Assembly (NCBI GenBank): GCA_905250125.1
Contig: CAJNOL010000612.1
Span: forward strand, 54,454-118,453
DNA: 64,000 nt
Source of the DNA: Rotaria sordida
Taxonomy: Eukaryota > Rotifera > Eurotatoria > Philodinida > Philodinidae
Direction: 5' to 3'
The stretch's first letter is position 1. Each line of letters begins with the position of its first letter. Position numbers and translations under genes: made by a program. Positions 1 through 10,779 of the stretch are shown piece by piece. The notes under the pieces are model-generated. The model searched no databases. It had not been told where the DNA came from and was given only the letters and a program-made list of their open reading frames with translations.

Positions 1-304
1 TCATGATCAACAACTTATATATCGTATTGGGTATATTAATTAAAGATTGAAATTAATTTCGAAAGATAAATTTTTTATTTTTCTTCAGACGACGTATGCG
101 TGAATTAATCAATATTCCACGACAAATTCATATTTTATTCGAAGTAAGAATATAAAATATATAGATAAAATAAAGCTAATTTTTTTTTGTTTTTTTTTTT
201 AAATTTTTCAATAGCTTCATAATCAAGAAACAAATACAACAACTAGTCTTATAAATAGAAAGAAAAGTACAGCTGGTAGTAATAAAGTTATCTATCAATT
301 ATGA
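1..304 (+). CDS. 3' end of an unidentified gene, partial
   Basis: Three exon pieces fit together by phase: 1-30 (donor at 31), 89-143 (acceptor ttcttcag, donor gtaaga) and 215-304 (acceptor tcaatag, stop tga at 302-304). Joined, they give about 57 C-terminal residues, including an arginine-rich stretch (RIGRRMRELINIPRQ) and a Ser/Thr/Asn-rich tail. The two introns are 58 and 71 bp, typical for this window. I do not recognise the family. The gene is cut by the window edge, so length and domains are unknown. The real evidence is the consistent phasing of three short exons with good splice sites; the first piece is the least certain because only one of its borders is visible. Confidence 0.5.
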
Positions 305-2424
305 AAAGAATTTTTTTATTGTTATTATTATTTTTTCATTAAAATCAACAAAGATAAAACAACTTTATAAAAGGAAACATGTTTATTTCTGTTTATTATT
401 ACTTTTGTTATTGTTGTTATATTTGATTTCTTCGACGTTCTCTTGTTCGTTCTCTTTCATGTGTGTATATGGATATTGTTACATTGCTCTCTTATTTTGT
501 CTTTTAGAAATACACACAGAAAAAACTAAGATTTTGAAAAGAAAAGAGAGAAAAAGATAAAATTTTGATACACAGATAGATTTTGTATGATTATTGATAT
601 TAGTTTTACAAATAAAGATATGATCGTGCATTGAAATGTTGTATCAATTGAAAAGAGCATATTTGTTTTGTGGTTTTGAATATGTGACACAAAAGTCTTG
701 CTAATCCTACTGAGCAATAATGAATAATTTTCAATCATTGAGATAGGAGAGAGTGTATGTCTCCTTCCTTCCGCGATCTATGCTTAAAGCCTTGGAAGTA
801 TGAATAGGAAAAGGTTTAACACAGACACTTTCAATCATGATTGTCAACTCGAGACAATTCGAATGGGTTACATAATTATTTCACAAATCAACAGTACAGG
901 GTGGGTAAAAATATTTTTCCAGGAAAGTAACGCTGTGATTTTAAATAGAGTCAATAACAATTTCTATACCAAATGAAAGCGCGTCAAAAATGGGATTTAC
1001 TAGTATTAAATGGTAAGGATTGTAGAAAACTTTTTATATCAAACATAATAAATTTTAAGAAACAGGATGCATAAAAATGGTTTTCTACGGGGTAATGGTG
1101 TGATTTTAAATAGGATCAATGACAAATTTTATATCAAATGAAAGGGTATCAAAAATGGGATTTGTCAATATTAAATACTAAGCGTTCTGTCAATCTTTTT
1201 ATACCAAACATAACAAATTCCTAGAAATTTTCGCTATTTTAATGTGAAAAAAGTTCTTTCATGAGACAGTTCAAAAACTAAATTTGATTCAAATTGATGC
1301 TTTTCTACGAAGTAATGCTGCAAAAATTTCTAGAAATTTGTTATGTTTGATATAAAAAGATTGACAGAACGCTTAGTATTTAATACTGACAAATCCCATT
1401 TTTGATGCCCTTTCATTTGGTATAAAATTTATTATTGACTCTATTTAAAATCACAGCGTTACTTCCTTGGAAAAATATTTTTACCCACCCTGTACATATA
1501 TTACTCACATTTTAAAATTATAACTAGACTTTTTACAATGACAATTAATAACATTTAATTATTATACATATATTATATTACAACAAAATCGTTTACAATA
1601 TTTTGAAGTCGCATTATCGGCCTCGATGTTATCGTTCCAATCAAGCGTATTATTATTCATAAGACACAATAACTTCCGATGACGTTTACATGAAATAGCT
1701 TTTATTATATCAAAATATGATTTTACTTTCATCTGTTAAATTATAACAAATGATGTAATCGACATCAAAAATACAAAAAACTAGAAAGGTATATTGCTTG
1801 AAATGTTTTGTGTATTCAGAAGAAATAAAGTAATGGAATAGTGTAAGCTAGGTTAATTTCTATTTCAAATTGAGGGAAGGAATATAAAGTTTAGTAGTCG
1901 TAGTGAATAATAGAACTTCTAAGGGATAATTTTTATCAATAAGGTAGACATATTATCTATTCGAGATGGAATAGTTTTCTCCTTAAATACATGCAACTAT
2001 TAATCGTAATACATGAACGTAAAATAAAAGTTCTGTTTGTATGTTTATTTTTTTTCTTTGGTATTAGCTGTGCTATTGTGTAGTAGTAGTAGTAGTAACG
2101 TGAGATATCATATTATATCACAGCCTGTCAGGTGGCTTCTTAATCTGGCCCGGGGAGATTCCTTGTGCCTGTTATGGAGAAGCAAGATAGTACTTGGAAA
2201 AGCTACTATGTTTATAGGTCCCTGTCACGATTATTCTATCTCATATCTATGTTCATTGCCATACCAGTTCGACGTGGTTCGCTCTGCGTGTGTCCATTTC
2301 AGGTTTACAAGTGGTTTTCTTAGTCGTACGCGTGTGTACATGATAACGAACCGAGACATGTAGGAAAGGGAAGTGAGTAGCAATCGAAACAAATTTATTA
2401 AGCAAGCCAGAAGAAAAAACGAAT
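305..2424. other. Gene-free interval with one transposon-like element
   Basis: This lies between the partial gene and the 3' end of the ART-TPR gene. Apart from the inverted-repeat element at 897-1492 it is AT-rich with homopolymer runs. A 108-codon frame at 2037-2363 (+) lies just beyond the 3' end of the ART-TPR gene and shows no family resemblance. The stretch from about 2090 to 2370 is visibly less AT-rich than its left flank, like the ART-TPR gene next to it. Confidence 0.6.
897..1492. mobile_element. TA-flanked inverted-repeat (MITE-like) element
   Basis: The ends are inverted copies: cagggtgggtaaaaat at 897 and its reverse complement ending at 1492. Each is bordered by TA (895-896 and 1493-1494), the target duplication of Tc1/mariner-type transposons. 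The inverted arms extend more than 100 bp (both contain aacgctgtgattttaaatag). Inside, a diverged second copy at about 1085-1230 is inverted relative to about 1320-1430, so the whole unit can fold on itself more than once. No coding frame is present, so it would be a non-autonomous element. The family is inferred only from the TA and the palindromic structure. Confidence 0.75.
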
Positions 2425-4584
2425 TTACAGCTTCTTGTTTATATTTAGAAGACAGCGTTTATACAATTGAAGGTGTGGATGATTCAAGGGTAGTGAAAGT
2501 TGCGCAATTTCAACAGCACGTTCATAAAATTGTTTCGCCATCGAATATTCTCTTGTATTTTCATACACCGAACCAAAATTGTAGTATGAACCAGCCAAAT
2601 CAGGATTATTCGGAGGCAGAGTCTTTTTCGTAATTTCTAGATCCTTTTCGTAAAACTCAAGTGCTTTCGAGTAGTCACCCATGTTCTTATACACTTGACC
2701 GATATTGCTATAGCAAGCAGCCAAATGGGAATAATTAGGAGGTATGGTTTTTTCTAAGATTTTATGCGATCTTTGGTAACACTCAAGTGCTTTCGAGTAA
2801 TCACCCATGTTCTTATACACCAGACCGATGTCGTTGTAGGAAATAGCCAATGAGGGATGATTCGGAGGCAGAGCTCTTTCGAGAATTTTATGTGATTTTT
2901 CATAAAACTCAAATGCTTTCGAGTAGTTATCCATGTTGTTATACACTTGACCAATCTTGCTGTAGGAAATAGCCAAATTGGGATGATTCAGAGGTAACGT
3001 TTGTTTGTCGATTTCCAGTGTTAGCTCGTAAAATTGAAGTGCTTTCGAGTAGTTATGCATGTTGTTATACACTTGACCGAACTTGCTGTAGATACAAGCT
3101 AATGTCGGATGATCTTGTAGGAGAGGTTTTTGCTTCATTTGGAGAGATTTTTCGTAATATGAAACTGCTTCTTTGTATTGTCCTTGGTCATCTTTCAACC
3201 ATCCAAGTTGGTAATAGATATTTACTTTATCACTGTCGTTGGATGCCTGTTCTAGTAGTACCGTATACAGTTCCTCGGCCTCGTCGAATCGACCTATTTT
3301 AAGCAGTAATTTACTTATACGGTACCATCCAGTACTGTCTAATGAATCTTGTCGCAAGCAATCGGTTAATCGACGGAGCTGTTGGTCATCATCAGACATA
3401 GGTTTAAGATCTACTTCATAAAGTGGACGATTTCTATCGATTTTTCGAATTTCACCAATTCGAAAAACTGTGTGCATGGAGAAGAGAATTTCCTCTTCAT
3501 CCTTGTAATAACTCACCTCCTGGATGAAGGCGAATAGAGTGGATGAGACCATGGGATCAATGGTGATTTGAAAAAGGATACCGACCATATCGGTTGTTCC
3601 TAAGGCATCTTTAGCGAAGTTGAGCGATACATCATGATTTTTACTGGTGGATAAAAAATTATTGAATGATATAAGTCCACCTTTGTTTTGCGAGAGTTTT
3701 TCAAAGTCTGCTGTCAATAATCCCTGGCCTCGATAAACTTGAAATGCCTTGCCCATATAGAGACTAACCTGTTGCTTGTGTAATTGTTCAATTTGTCGGT
3801 GAACATCACAAAGATAAAATCCCATTCTAGTGATGATGTTACCATCATGAGTTCGTAATGCGCGATTGAGCATTTTGTATATAAAGCATTTTCGTGTATA
3901 CCACGAAATAGCCAATGTTGGATGATAAGTATGTTCGAACTCGTTAATAAGTTTCATTTCTTTGGTATTGCCTTGGTAGTCTTGTTGGCAAAACTTGAGC
4001 AAGTCTTGAATTGCTTGTTGGCCGTGTTCCATATGAAGGAGTATTTCCTTGAATATTTGTTTGTACGTGAAACAGGGTTCTCGCTGATTGAAATTTTCGC
4101 TAGAATCTTCTCCGTTAGCACTAATAATATTGACCGTAATCTGATCTTGATTGCATTGTTTGACAGCCACTGTCAGCGCTTCATATATGGGCTCGATTGA
4201 CGTATGGACACCTTTGATTTTTGTCCAATTTTTGGCCCATACATTATGCCATTGCTTATTGGCACAGAAGATGTATATGGCATCAAGTTTCGGCATGCCA
4301 TGAATGTTTGGTACAAGATATTCTCCAAGTGCACCTGAGGAGATGACAAATGATGTTTCCTCATTGTTTTCCTGGAGTTTCTCAATACATTGCTCGGCCG
4401 TTGTACATGGGTAGACTTCATTAACGATACTGCGCAATTGAGCGAGTGTTTCTTGATAATCTTTGCTTGTCACGTCGATATTGCTATCAACCCAAATGAT
4501 CAAGTAATTTTCAACCATGCGTCGTTTTCCTTCCATAATAGTCGACGAGGCTGTTGTATTTTGTTTGGATTTTTGTCCACCCAT
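2425..4584 (-). CDS. ADP-ribosyltransferase with kinesin-light-chain-type TPR tail, probably N-myristoylated
   Basis: Intronless frame of 719 codons plus stop. I start at the ATG at 4584; the frame is open further upstream only from a TTG. This ATG gives MGGQKSKQ, a good N-myristoylation signal (Gly2, Ser6, basic residues), so the protein is probably membrane-tethered. Residues about 26-157 form an unnamed alpha/beta-looking domain. Residues about 160-400 are an arginine-type ADP-ribosyltransferase (ART) fold: Arg285 in YRGQG, the FLSTS motif at 310-314, and EEE at 363-365 as the E-x-E catalytic motif, so the R-S-E triad looks complete. Residues about 420-719 hold about seven TPR units, the later ones 42 residues long like kinesin light chain, nearly identical in NMGDYSKALE-type helices. 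Known of the family: it transfers ADP-ribose from NAD to arginine. ART-TPR proteins are abundant in bdelloids, but their targets are not established. Base composition is less AT-rich than its neighbours and it has no introns, compatible with transfer or retroposition. Confidence 0.9.
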   Translation of the reverse strand: MGGQKSKQNTTASSTIMEGKRRMVENYLIIWVDSNIDVTSKDYQETLAQLRSIVNEVYPCTTAEQCIEKLQENNEETSFVISSGALGEYLVPNIHGMPKLDAIYIFCANKQWHNVWAKNWTKIKGVHTSIEPIYEALTVAVKQCNQDQITVNIISANGEDSSENFNQREPCFTYKQIFKEILLHMEHGQQAIQDLLKFCQQDYQGNTKEMKLINEFEHTYHPTLAISWYTRKCFIYKMLNRALRTHDGNIITRMGFYLCDVHRQIEQLHKQQVSLYMGKAFQVYRGQGLLTADFEKLSQNKGGLISFNNFLSTSKNHDVSLNFAKDALGTTDMVGILFQITIDPMVSSTLFAFIQEVSYYKDEEEILFSMHTVFRIGEIRKIDRNRPLYEVDLKPMSDDDQQLRRLTDCLRQDSLDSTGWYRISKLLLKIGRFDEAEELYTVLLEQASNDSDKVNIYYQLGWLKDDQGQYKEAVSYYEKSLQMKQKPLLQDHPTLACIYSKFGQVYNNMHNYSKALQFYELTLEIDKQTLPLNHPNLAISYSKIGQVYNNMDNYSKAFEFYEKSHKILERALPPNHPSLAISYNDIGLVYKNMGDYSKALECYQRSHKILEKTIPPNYSHLAACYSNIGQVYKNMGDYSKALEFYEKDLEITKKTLPPNNPDLAGSYYNFGSVYENTREYSMAKQFYERAVEIAQLSLPLNHPHLQLYKRCLLNINKKL
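2430..3190 (-). repeat. In-frame tandem repeats of about 126 bp encoding TPR units
   Basis: Six successive units of about 126 bp (42 codons) inside the ART-TPR gene share blocks such as ctcgaaagcacttgagttt (read on the coding strand). The middle units are the most alike at DNA level, which suggests recent unit duplication or gene conversion. Unit number is therefore likely to vary between alleles or paralogues. Confidence 0.75.
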
Positions 4585-7343
4585 TTGGATATAATATCTG
4601 CTGTCCAATCAGAAATGGATTATGGTGAGTAATAAAAAGCTGTTTGAACAGAAGTTACCTTTTGTATTTATATATTCGATACACGCTGTTTTTTTTCTGA
4701 ATTTTTCCACGACGTCAAACGTGATTTTTTTTTTCCGTTGACACTCAACGACAAACTCTACCTAGTTGCAATTGGTAACCTGTTTGTAAACAACAAATGA
4801 CAGAGAAGAAAAATCCCAATCACATCATTTATTTTATGATTATTGCCGCCTACTTTCGTTTGTGTTTCATGTGAACCGTGACTTACGCTTCATTGCATTA
4901 GATATCGTGTCTCATACATTGTATATTTTCTTTGATTCTTTCAAAGCAACGTTTTTTTTTCGTCTTTCTAACAAGAACGAAAGAAAACAACAAAAACATC
5001 GTCATTTTGATTTTTTTTTGCTCTTTATGCATATGATTGCCATGCTGATAATGTGAATGATACAAGAAGAAACATAAATTTTATTTTAACTGAGGCAACA
5101 ATTAAACAACGGTTTCTACCTGCCAAAGATATTGTTGATCATTAACCAGTGATTGAAGTAAAATAACCGTTCTCATTGTGCTTTATCCTCAGTGATATGT
5201 ATCGTGCCTGATGGTAATTGGAGTAATGATGATTTGCATAATAGAAGTTTGAAAAAAAATGAAAGATCGAAGTATCTATTACCAATTTGAAAATGAATAA
5301 AACACTTAAGTGAACGCTTTGCATATTAATATAGCAAATAAACAAAAGTTTTATATCAATTATCATCCAAATTTCTTCTAGAAAGCCACGCAAACTGGTA
5401 TCGAATAGGTATTGCACGATCTTAAGAGCTGTTTAATTGCAATTATGAACTTTAATCGTGTCAAGTACTATTAAACAGTTCGAATTCGAACTCGAATCAA
5501 TATTCAAAATAAAATTAGTCTTTACTTTTTTTGCTATTTCAATAGAATAGTCGTTAGTTGAATGAAAATTACATATGAAAACTTATAGCTTGCTTTTGGT
5601 TATTAATGTCATACGTGAATACGAAAGTTTCATTTACATTCGAACTCGTATTAAACAAATACTGTTATATCCACGTTTTTTTTTCCAGTGAGGCGCAATA
5701 ACATCGTAAGAGTGTGTAAGCGAGACTAACGGAATAAATATATCATCATTCACAATCTTGTTAAAATGACTTTTGATTTATATTCATTCGAAATATGTGT
5801 ATAATAAAAAGAAATTTTGTTTTCTTATGGTATATTAACTGCTCTTCTTTTTTGTTAATTTTCACGATTTATAAAGAAATAATATTCCAATTTTGTTCGT
5901 TTACATTTAAAATTCACACAATTTTAGCATGCGTCACAATGAGCAGATGATCGATACTGAATTAGAGATTTGATCAGCAGATTGGTCGAAACACAACTCT
6001 CCCGATTGGTAGCGACAAAAAAAAGAAGCCCTGAATCCAGTATAGCGGGATTATCTTTTGGAGAAAAGTGTTTCAAATTCAATCGTGAAAACAATTATTT
6101 CTTTTTTTTAGAAAATATCGATTTATCTGTCAATTGATATTGGAAGCTTTACACTATATTTTGCAGTCGGGTGAAACTTGAACGTTATCTAGTGTTGTTT
6201 GCTTCTCGCACATTTGATCATTTCTGACTGAGACTATATAAATATATAAAAATCTTCATATTGGATTTTTATATCTAATAGAATTTTCAATGCATCAGCA
6301 GTTGTTTTAGTTATCATGGAATGTCAGCTTGATATCTATGCATGTTTCATATGACTTGATATGCCTTATTCAAATACATTCCGATAACCAGTTAAATCAA
6401 CGCTTCTGATTCGATTGATCATTATCACACGATCTGTATGTAGCCTAAGAACTCTTTCTTCTAACTTTCATTATTGTCTAGATCTTAAAAAAAACATGAA
6501 TGGTCGTGCAAAGTAAAAAATTTTCAAAAACTGATAGAGAACTGAATGTGCTTTTTAGCGTGAGATTGAGAAGTCAAAAGAAAATGATACTAGCACAAAT
6601 AGAAAGGTTCATCGTTGTTTAATTAAAAGATGATTTAGGTTTAGTCCAAAGAAAAAAATCTAAATGGAGTACAATTGATAGCTCTACTTTCGATAGATAT
6701 CTTCATCGTCAATTCAACAATATGTACCTATCTTGGATTCTAACTTGATCGAACGTATGATGAGCCAAAGGAATTTAGTTTTCACATATTTAGAGATCAA
6801 TTGAAAGTATGTTTCCATATACCATATATTCGTATAAAAAGAACTTGAAGTCAATACAACTTTCTATCAATGAAAAGCGAGTTTATATATTTTTTCAGAA
6901 GCTTTAACGTAATAGTTCGTTATAGAGATGTCGTATATTTTGTTAGAAACATTAAAATTTAGAGATTTAAATATTACAAATCTTGCTAGAAAAAAAATGT
7001 CGACTTTTATAATTGAAACATTGTATAGGGATAATCTAATCTTCTAAATTATTTTCATTTGAAAATATCACTTAATGCTGGACTTTGTTTATCCATGTTT
7101 CTGCAAGGAATAGTTACTAACAGTCACATTTTAATTTTTTTTTTTGGTTATGAATTTCATGCTAGCAAATGTTATTCGAATTCCTCCCATGATGCCACTG
7201 TCATGTTTATTCATTGATATGATTTATCAAATAAACAAGAGATGAACTCATCGAACGAACTTTAAAAAAATTATATAATATAATTTCTTTCTTTATGAAA
7301 TACATGAAAAAAAACAAAAGTTTAACAAAAAGAAAAAATGGTT
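4585..7343. other. Intergenic, nothing recognised
   Basis: About 2.7 kb of AT-rich DNA between the start of the ART-TPR gene and the end of the CSL4 gene. The ART-TPR promoter must lie at its left end. Only short, compositionally random frames are seen (for example 4862-5056 and 5142-5417). I find no RNA gene or clear repeat. Confidence 0.5.
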
Positions 7344-8077
7344 CTAAGTAAGTTTTGATACTTCATCAGTTAAATCCGCTTGAATTTTAGCAACTTTACG
7401 TGGTTCAACAGTATTTGTCATTGGACATTTCATTTGACAATCAGATATAGGTATAAGTTTTCCACCTAGAAATAAAATTTTTAATTTTATTTTTTGTTTC
7501 TCATCATTTTTAATATAAATTTACCAGCTACAGAACGAGCTGTAATAACACCAAGATTTTCTTCTGCTGTACTTAATAAATATGCATTAGCATCACCAAG
7601 TGCTATTATTCCTAGAATATTAGATATTGTCTTGTTGAAAATATTAAATATTTAAATAAATAACATACGTGCAAGTACAATATCATCTGGTCGAAATTTT
7701 GTACTACATACAACAGAATCTTTATTTATACTTTCAATATTTTCTCGTGTAATACGTCCATGACATGGTGTTTTTAATGGTTGATTATTAATAGCAAAAA
7801 CAAGACAACGTACAAAACGCGATGTTACATTGGTTATTTTACAATAGGCCAATGAACCAACGGATGGAACAGCTAGAGAACGATCTTGACGTATTACAGA
7901 TATAATAGGTTTTTTATCTGAATTATTCGATGATTGATCGACCGTTGTCAGTTGAATAGTACCAGCAATACTTGCATAAATACAATTTTGTTTTTCATAT
8001 GTTCCTGGGCCAGCTGTAGCACGATCACATGGACATAAACGATCACCTGGCACACAATAATATTCAGATGATGACAT
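7344..8077 (-). CDS. EXOSC1: RNA exosome subunit CSL4 (EXOSC1)
   Basis: Three exons (8077-7669, 7611-7525, 7465-7344) give 205 residues; the human protein has 195. CSL4 is one of the S1/KH cap proteins of the nuclear and cytoplasmic RNA exosome. The N terminus VPGDRLC followed by GPGTY is the characteristic CSL4 start. The S1 domain shows VGSLAYCKI, then CHGRI and FRPDDIVLAR. Exon 2 adds the ALGDANAYLLSTAEENLGV segment, and exon 3 ends with a C-terminal region carrying cysteines (SDCQMKCP). I start at 8077 because the CSL4 homology begins there. The frame continues upstream to 8164, but a polypyrimidine tract plus ag lies directly before this ATG, so the upstream codons are probably not in the mature mRNA. 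The previous gene ends only 149 bp upstream on the same strand. Confidence 0.93.
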
Positions 8078-8093
8078 CTGAAAAATTAGATAG
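8078..8093 (-). promoter_or_regulatory. Splice acceptor abutting the CSL4 start codon
   Basis: On the minus strand ctaatttttcag is followed directly by the CSL4 ATG. With the upstream gene's stop at 8227, this fits a trans-splice (spliced-leader) acceptor between two genes of one transcript. A short cis-spliced 5' UTR intron is the alternative. Confidence 0.55.
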
Positions 8094-8226
8094 AACCAAA
8101 TGAATTTATTTAAAGAAAAACAACCAAACAAAGAAAATGTTTGATTTACACAAACAAAACACAAAAGTCTTCGATTGACTATTTTGACGTTTAGATTTTA
8201 TTTGAAAATAGAAAATAAGAAAATTT

Positions 8227-8778
8227 TCAATTTGTATCCATATCTATAGTATTTAGTGTTGTTTTCACACTATAACGTTGAATCCATAAATCACGTATTT
8301 TATTTTTCCATCGTAATCGTTTGCTTTCAGAATCTTCAAGTAGTAAAGGACCAGCTAAAGATGTTGTCGAATATTTTGATGATTGTTTAAAACTATCCCA
8401 TATTTGATTTTTTTGTTGTTCTATATGAAAAGGAAAAAAAGAATAATTTTTAATTGATTTAAATAATTTACCTTCGACTGTTTTATCACCGAATATAACA
8501 GCATCATGACGTCGATCATTAGCTTCAATTATTCGTGATGGTTTTTCGGAACTAATTGGTTGTGATTGACGTTCAACAATTAAATCTCCATCGTCATCAT
8601 CAACAATTTCATTAATACGTTCTTGTCTATCTGATTCATAGAGATGAAAATTAAAATTTTGTTTTGTATCATCAGAATTATTCACTGATTTATTAAATGC
8701 TTGACGAATAACCATTTTTGCTTTGTCATGATGAGAAACTGACGAAGATTTTTCTTCTCGACGATGTTTATGAGACAT
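8227..8778 (-). CDS. Unknown small charged protein
   Basis: Two exons (8778-8472 and 8420-8227) separated by a 51-bp intron (gtaaat...catatag) give 166 residues; reading through the intron would insert 17 hydrophobic residues out of character with the rest. The protein is hydrophilic: an N terminus rich in Lys/Arg/Ser/His, an acidic cluster (VDDDDGDL) near residue 60, and a C-terminal half with QIWDSFKQSS, GPLLLED and RLRWKNKIRDLWIQRY, which looks like the conserved part. No signal peptide or membrane segment. I do not recognise the family and propose no function. An acceptor-like ttttattttag lies 10 bp before the ATG. It is immediately upstream of, and co-directional with, CSL4. Confidence 0.7.
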   Translation of the reverse strand: MSHKHRREEKSSSVSHHDKAKMVIRQAFNKSVNNSDDTKQNFNFHLYESDRQERINEIVDDDDGDLIVERQSQPISSEKPSRIIEANDRRHDAVIFGDKTVEGKLFKSIKNYSFFPFHIEQQKNQIWDSFKQSSKYSTTSLAGPLLLEDSESKRLRWKNKIRDLWIQRYSVKTTLNTIDMDTN

Positions 8779-10143
8779 TTTTTTTTAATCTAAAATAAAA
8801 AAAAGGAATCTTTTATGAAATCGAAATCATACAATCATTATTCTTTGAAATATTTAGATAAAATCATATAATGTAAAAAAAATGAGATGGCATATTGATT
8901 AAACTTTGAATTACAAAAAAAAATCATTTCTATCATCTGTTTTGCGAATAATAATTACTTGTATACTGTTCCGAAGGCAAATAAATCTAAGTAGATATAT
9001 GTATGAGTGTTAAACAGAGATGTGCAGGGTAGGGTAGGACGAGAGTTAGAAAAATTCTCTCAGTTAGGGTACAGGATACGAAAAAAAGCTTATTCTATAC
9101 ATCTCAAGTGTTAAGTTGCATCATATATGACATGTAGTCGACATGAATGCTAGATTAGACTAATCTGTTATTGCAATGTACGCATTGAACAGAAAGAAAC
9201 TAGATTTTGAAGATATACTATTCAAATGATATTTATTATGAGTAAAATTCTTTATACATGAGTCTCGATGAATTTATTTTATTGGATCGATACTTATCAT
9301 GTTGATGTACGGGCTTTCTAAGACTTCTAATAAAATATGTGTCTATTCCAAGATAATGTTTGTTTTTCAATGAAATTTTCATTTTTTTTTTTTTGTAAAA
9401 GGTGTATAAAGAAGATTATTTTTGATATCACCTAATCTATTTGAATTTTATCCTTCATAATCGAATACTCTATGCGAAATGAATATTATTTTGTTAATAG
9501 ATGTTTGCATTTATTACAAAATATTCTCTGAATTTTTAATTATTAAAACTTTTTTTTTTCATTATTTCAATATCTTTATCTAGTGCTGCTAACATTTAAA
9601 TACAGGTGTGTTATTCTTTATAATCTAATTGGTAAAGAATAATAAGCGATTCATATTCAAAAGAACTTAAGTTTCTTTATTCGAATATCTCTGATAATAA
9701 TATATTTGAATTCTTCTCATATAAACAAACAGAATCACTCTTAAAATATCTCTACTAAACTTATCCGTTTATATTTAATATCATAAAACTAATCATAATG
9801 CTGGCATTGTCAAAGGCATAAAAATCTTCACGAACAATATCCAATTTTGAATTTTACATTTTCTCTAAAAACATTAAAAAAAAGCTTTTTTTGTAATAAC
9901 ATCTTAGCAATTGAATAGAAAACTATCCATTCAAATAATTGTCAGCAGTAACTACATAAAGATGACGCTGACTGTGTCGCTTATATATTCAAATAATCAT
10001 ATTCAATAATGATTGGAATATGGATGATTTTGTATAAAATACAGAATACTCATCATTTGTTTTTGTGCTTATTTTCATTTAAAAATTTGAAAAATCGACT
10101 ATATTAAATTCTTCTAGAGACCTTTTTTTTTTACAAAAAAAAA
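8779..10143. other. Divergent intergenic region, nothing recognised
   Basis: About 1.36 kb between two divergently transcribed gene rows, so promoters for both sides are expected here. The sequence is AT-rich. A weak purine-rich stretch with several agggta units lies at about 9026-9080. I see no RNA gene or transposon ends. Confidence 0.5.
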
Positions 10144-10779
10144 ATGGGTGCAAGTGGAACAAAAGAACCACGTAATATAACCGTCGAAAATCAACTTCTT
10201 ATGACTGAAGCTGCATTACAACAACTTCAATCATCTGTTGGTAAAAGTGTTCCACAAGCTGTAAATCCTCGTACATCAGGTAGTGATTCATCAACATCAT
10301 TAAAATTATCAACAGATAATATACCATTACCAACAATTGATACAACAACTTCAGTTGAAACATGGCGTGCACTTTCATCATCAGTTAATGATGCTGAATT
10401 ACAACGTTTAAGACAAGAATATAAACGAAAATTACTTGAACAAGATCAATATAATCGTGAAAAATTAAATTTAACTAAAGAAAATTTAGCTTCAGAAATA
10501 GAAAAAGTTGAAAAAAAATTTTCCAAATATATTTATTCACCAATATGTGAAATAGAACGTTCAGACATTGAACAATGTTATTTAACTAATCCAAAACAAG
10601 TTTTAAAATGTTCATTATTAGCTGAAAAATTTATTAAATGTGTTCAACAACATCGTGAACAATCATTACGTATACCTCAAACACAAACTATTTCATCAAA
10701 TAATAAAGAAGTTCCTGAACAACATGCATATGCTGATCCACTTTCAGCTAAAACATCTCCAACTGCTGATTCAAATTAA
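10144..10779 (+). CDS. CHCHD3: MICOS subunit MIC19/MIC25-like CHCH protein
   Basis: Single exon, 211 residues. The C terminus carries a twin CX9C CHCH domain: C-EIERSDIEQ-C and C-SLLAEKFIK-C, about residues 140-175, the fold oxidised by MIA40/ERV1 in the mitochondrial intermembrane space. A long charged coiled-coil region (about residues 85-135) precedes it, as in MIC19 and MIC25. The N terminus MGASGT fits N-myristoylation (Gly2, Thr6), as known for MIC19. MICOS proteins hold cristae junctions and contact the outer-membrane SAM complex. An acceptor-like cttctag lies about 25 bp before the ATG. It is first in a close co-directional row with the WD40 gene and ERGIC2. CHCHD3 and CHCHD6 cannot be told apart from this sequence. 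Confidence 0.88.
   Translation: MGASGTKEPRNITVENQLLMTEAALQQLQSSVGKSVPQAVNPRTSGSDSSTSLKLSTDNIPLPTIDTTTSVETWRALSSSVNDAELQRLRQEYKRKLLEQDQYNREKLNLTKENLASEIEKVEKKFSKYIYSPICEIERSDIEQCYLTNPKQVLKCSLLAEKFIKCVQQHREQSLRIPQTQTISSNNKEVPEQHAYADPLSAKTSPTADSN

Noticed and set aside
2037-2363. 108-codon plus-strand frame beside the ART-TPR gene
   Set aside because: No family resemblance and no introns or splice context. It lies in the presumed 3' UTR of the opposite-strand gene, where composition alone allows long frames.
4585-4608. Upstream extension of the ART-TPR frame
   Set aside because: The extra codons begin with TTG, not ATG, and starting at 4584 yields a myristoylation signal.
8078-8164. N-terminal extension of CSL4
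   Set aside because: Hydrophobic residues unlike the family, preceding a splice acceptor; CSL4 homology starts right at 8077.
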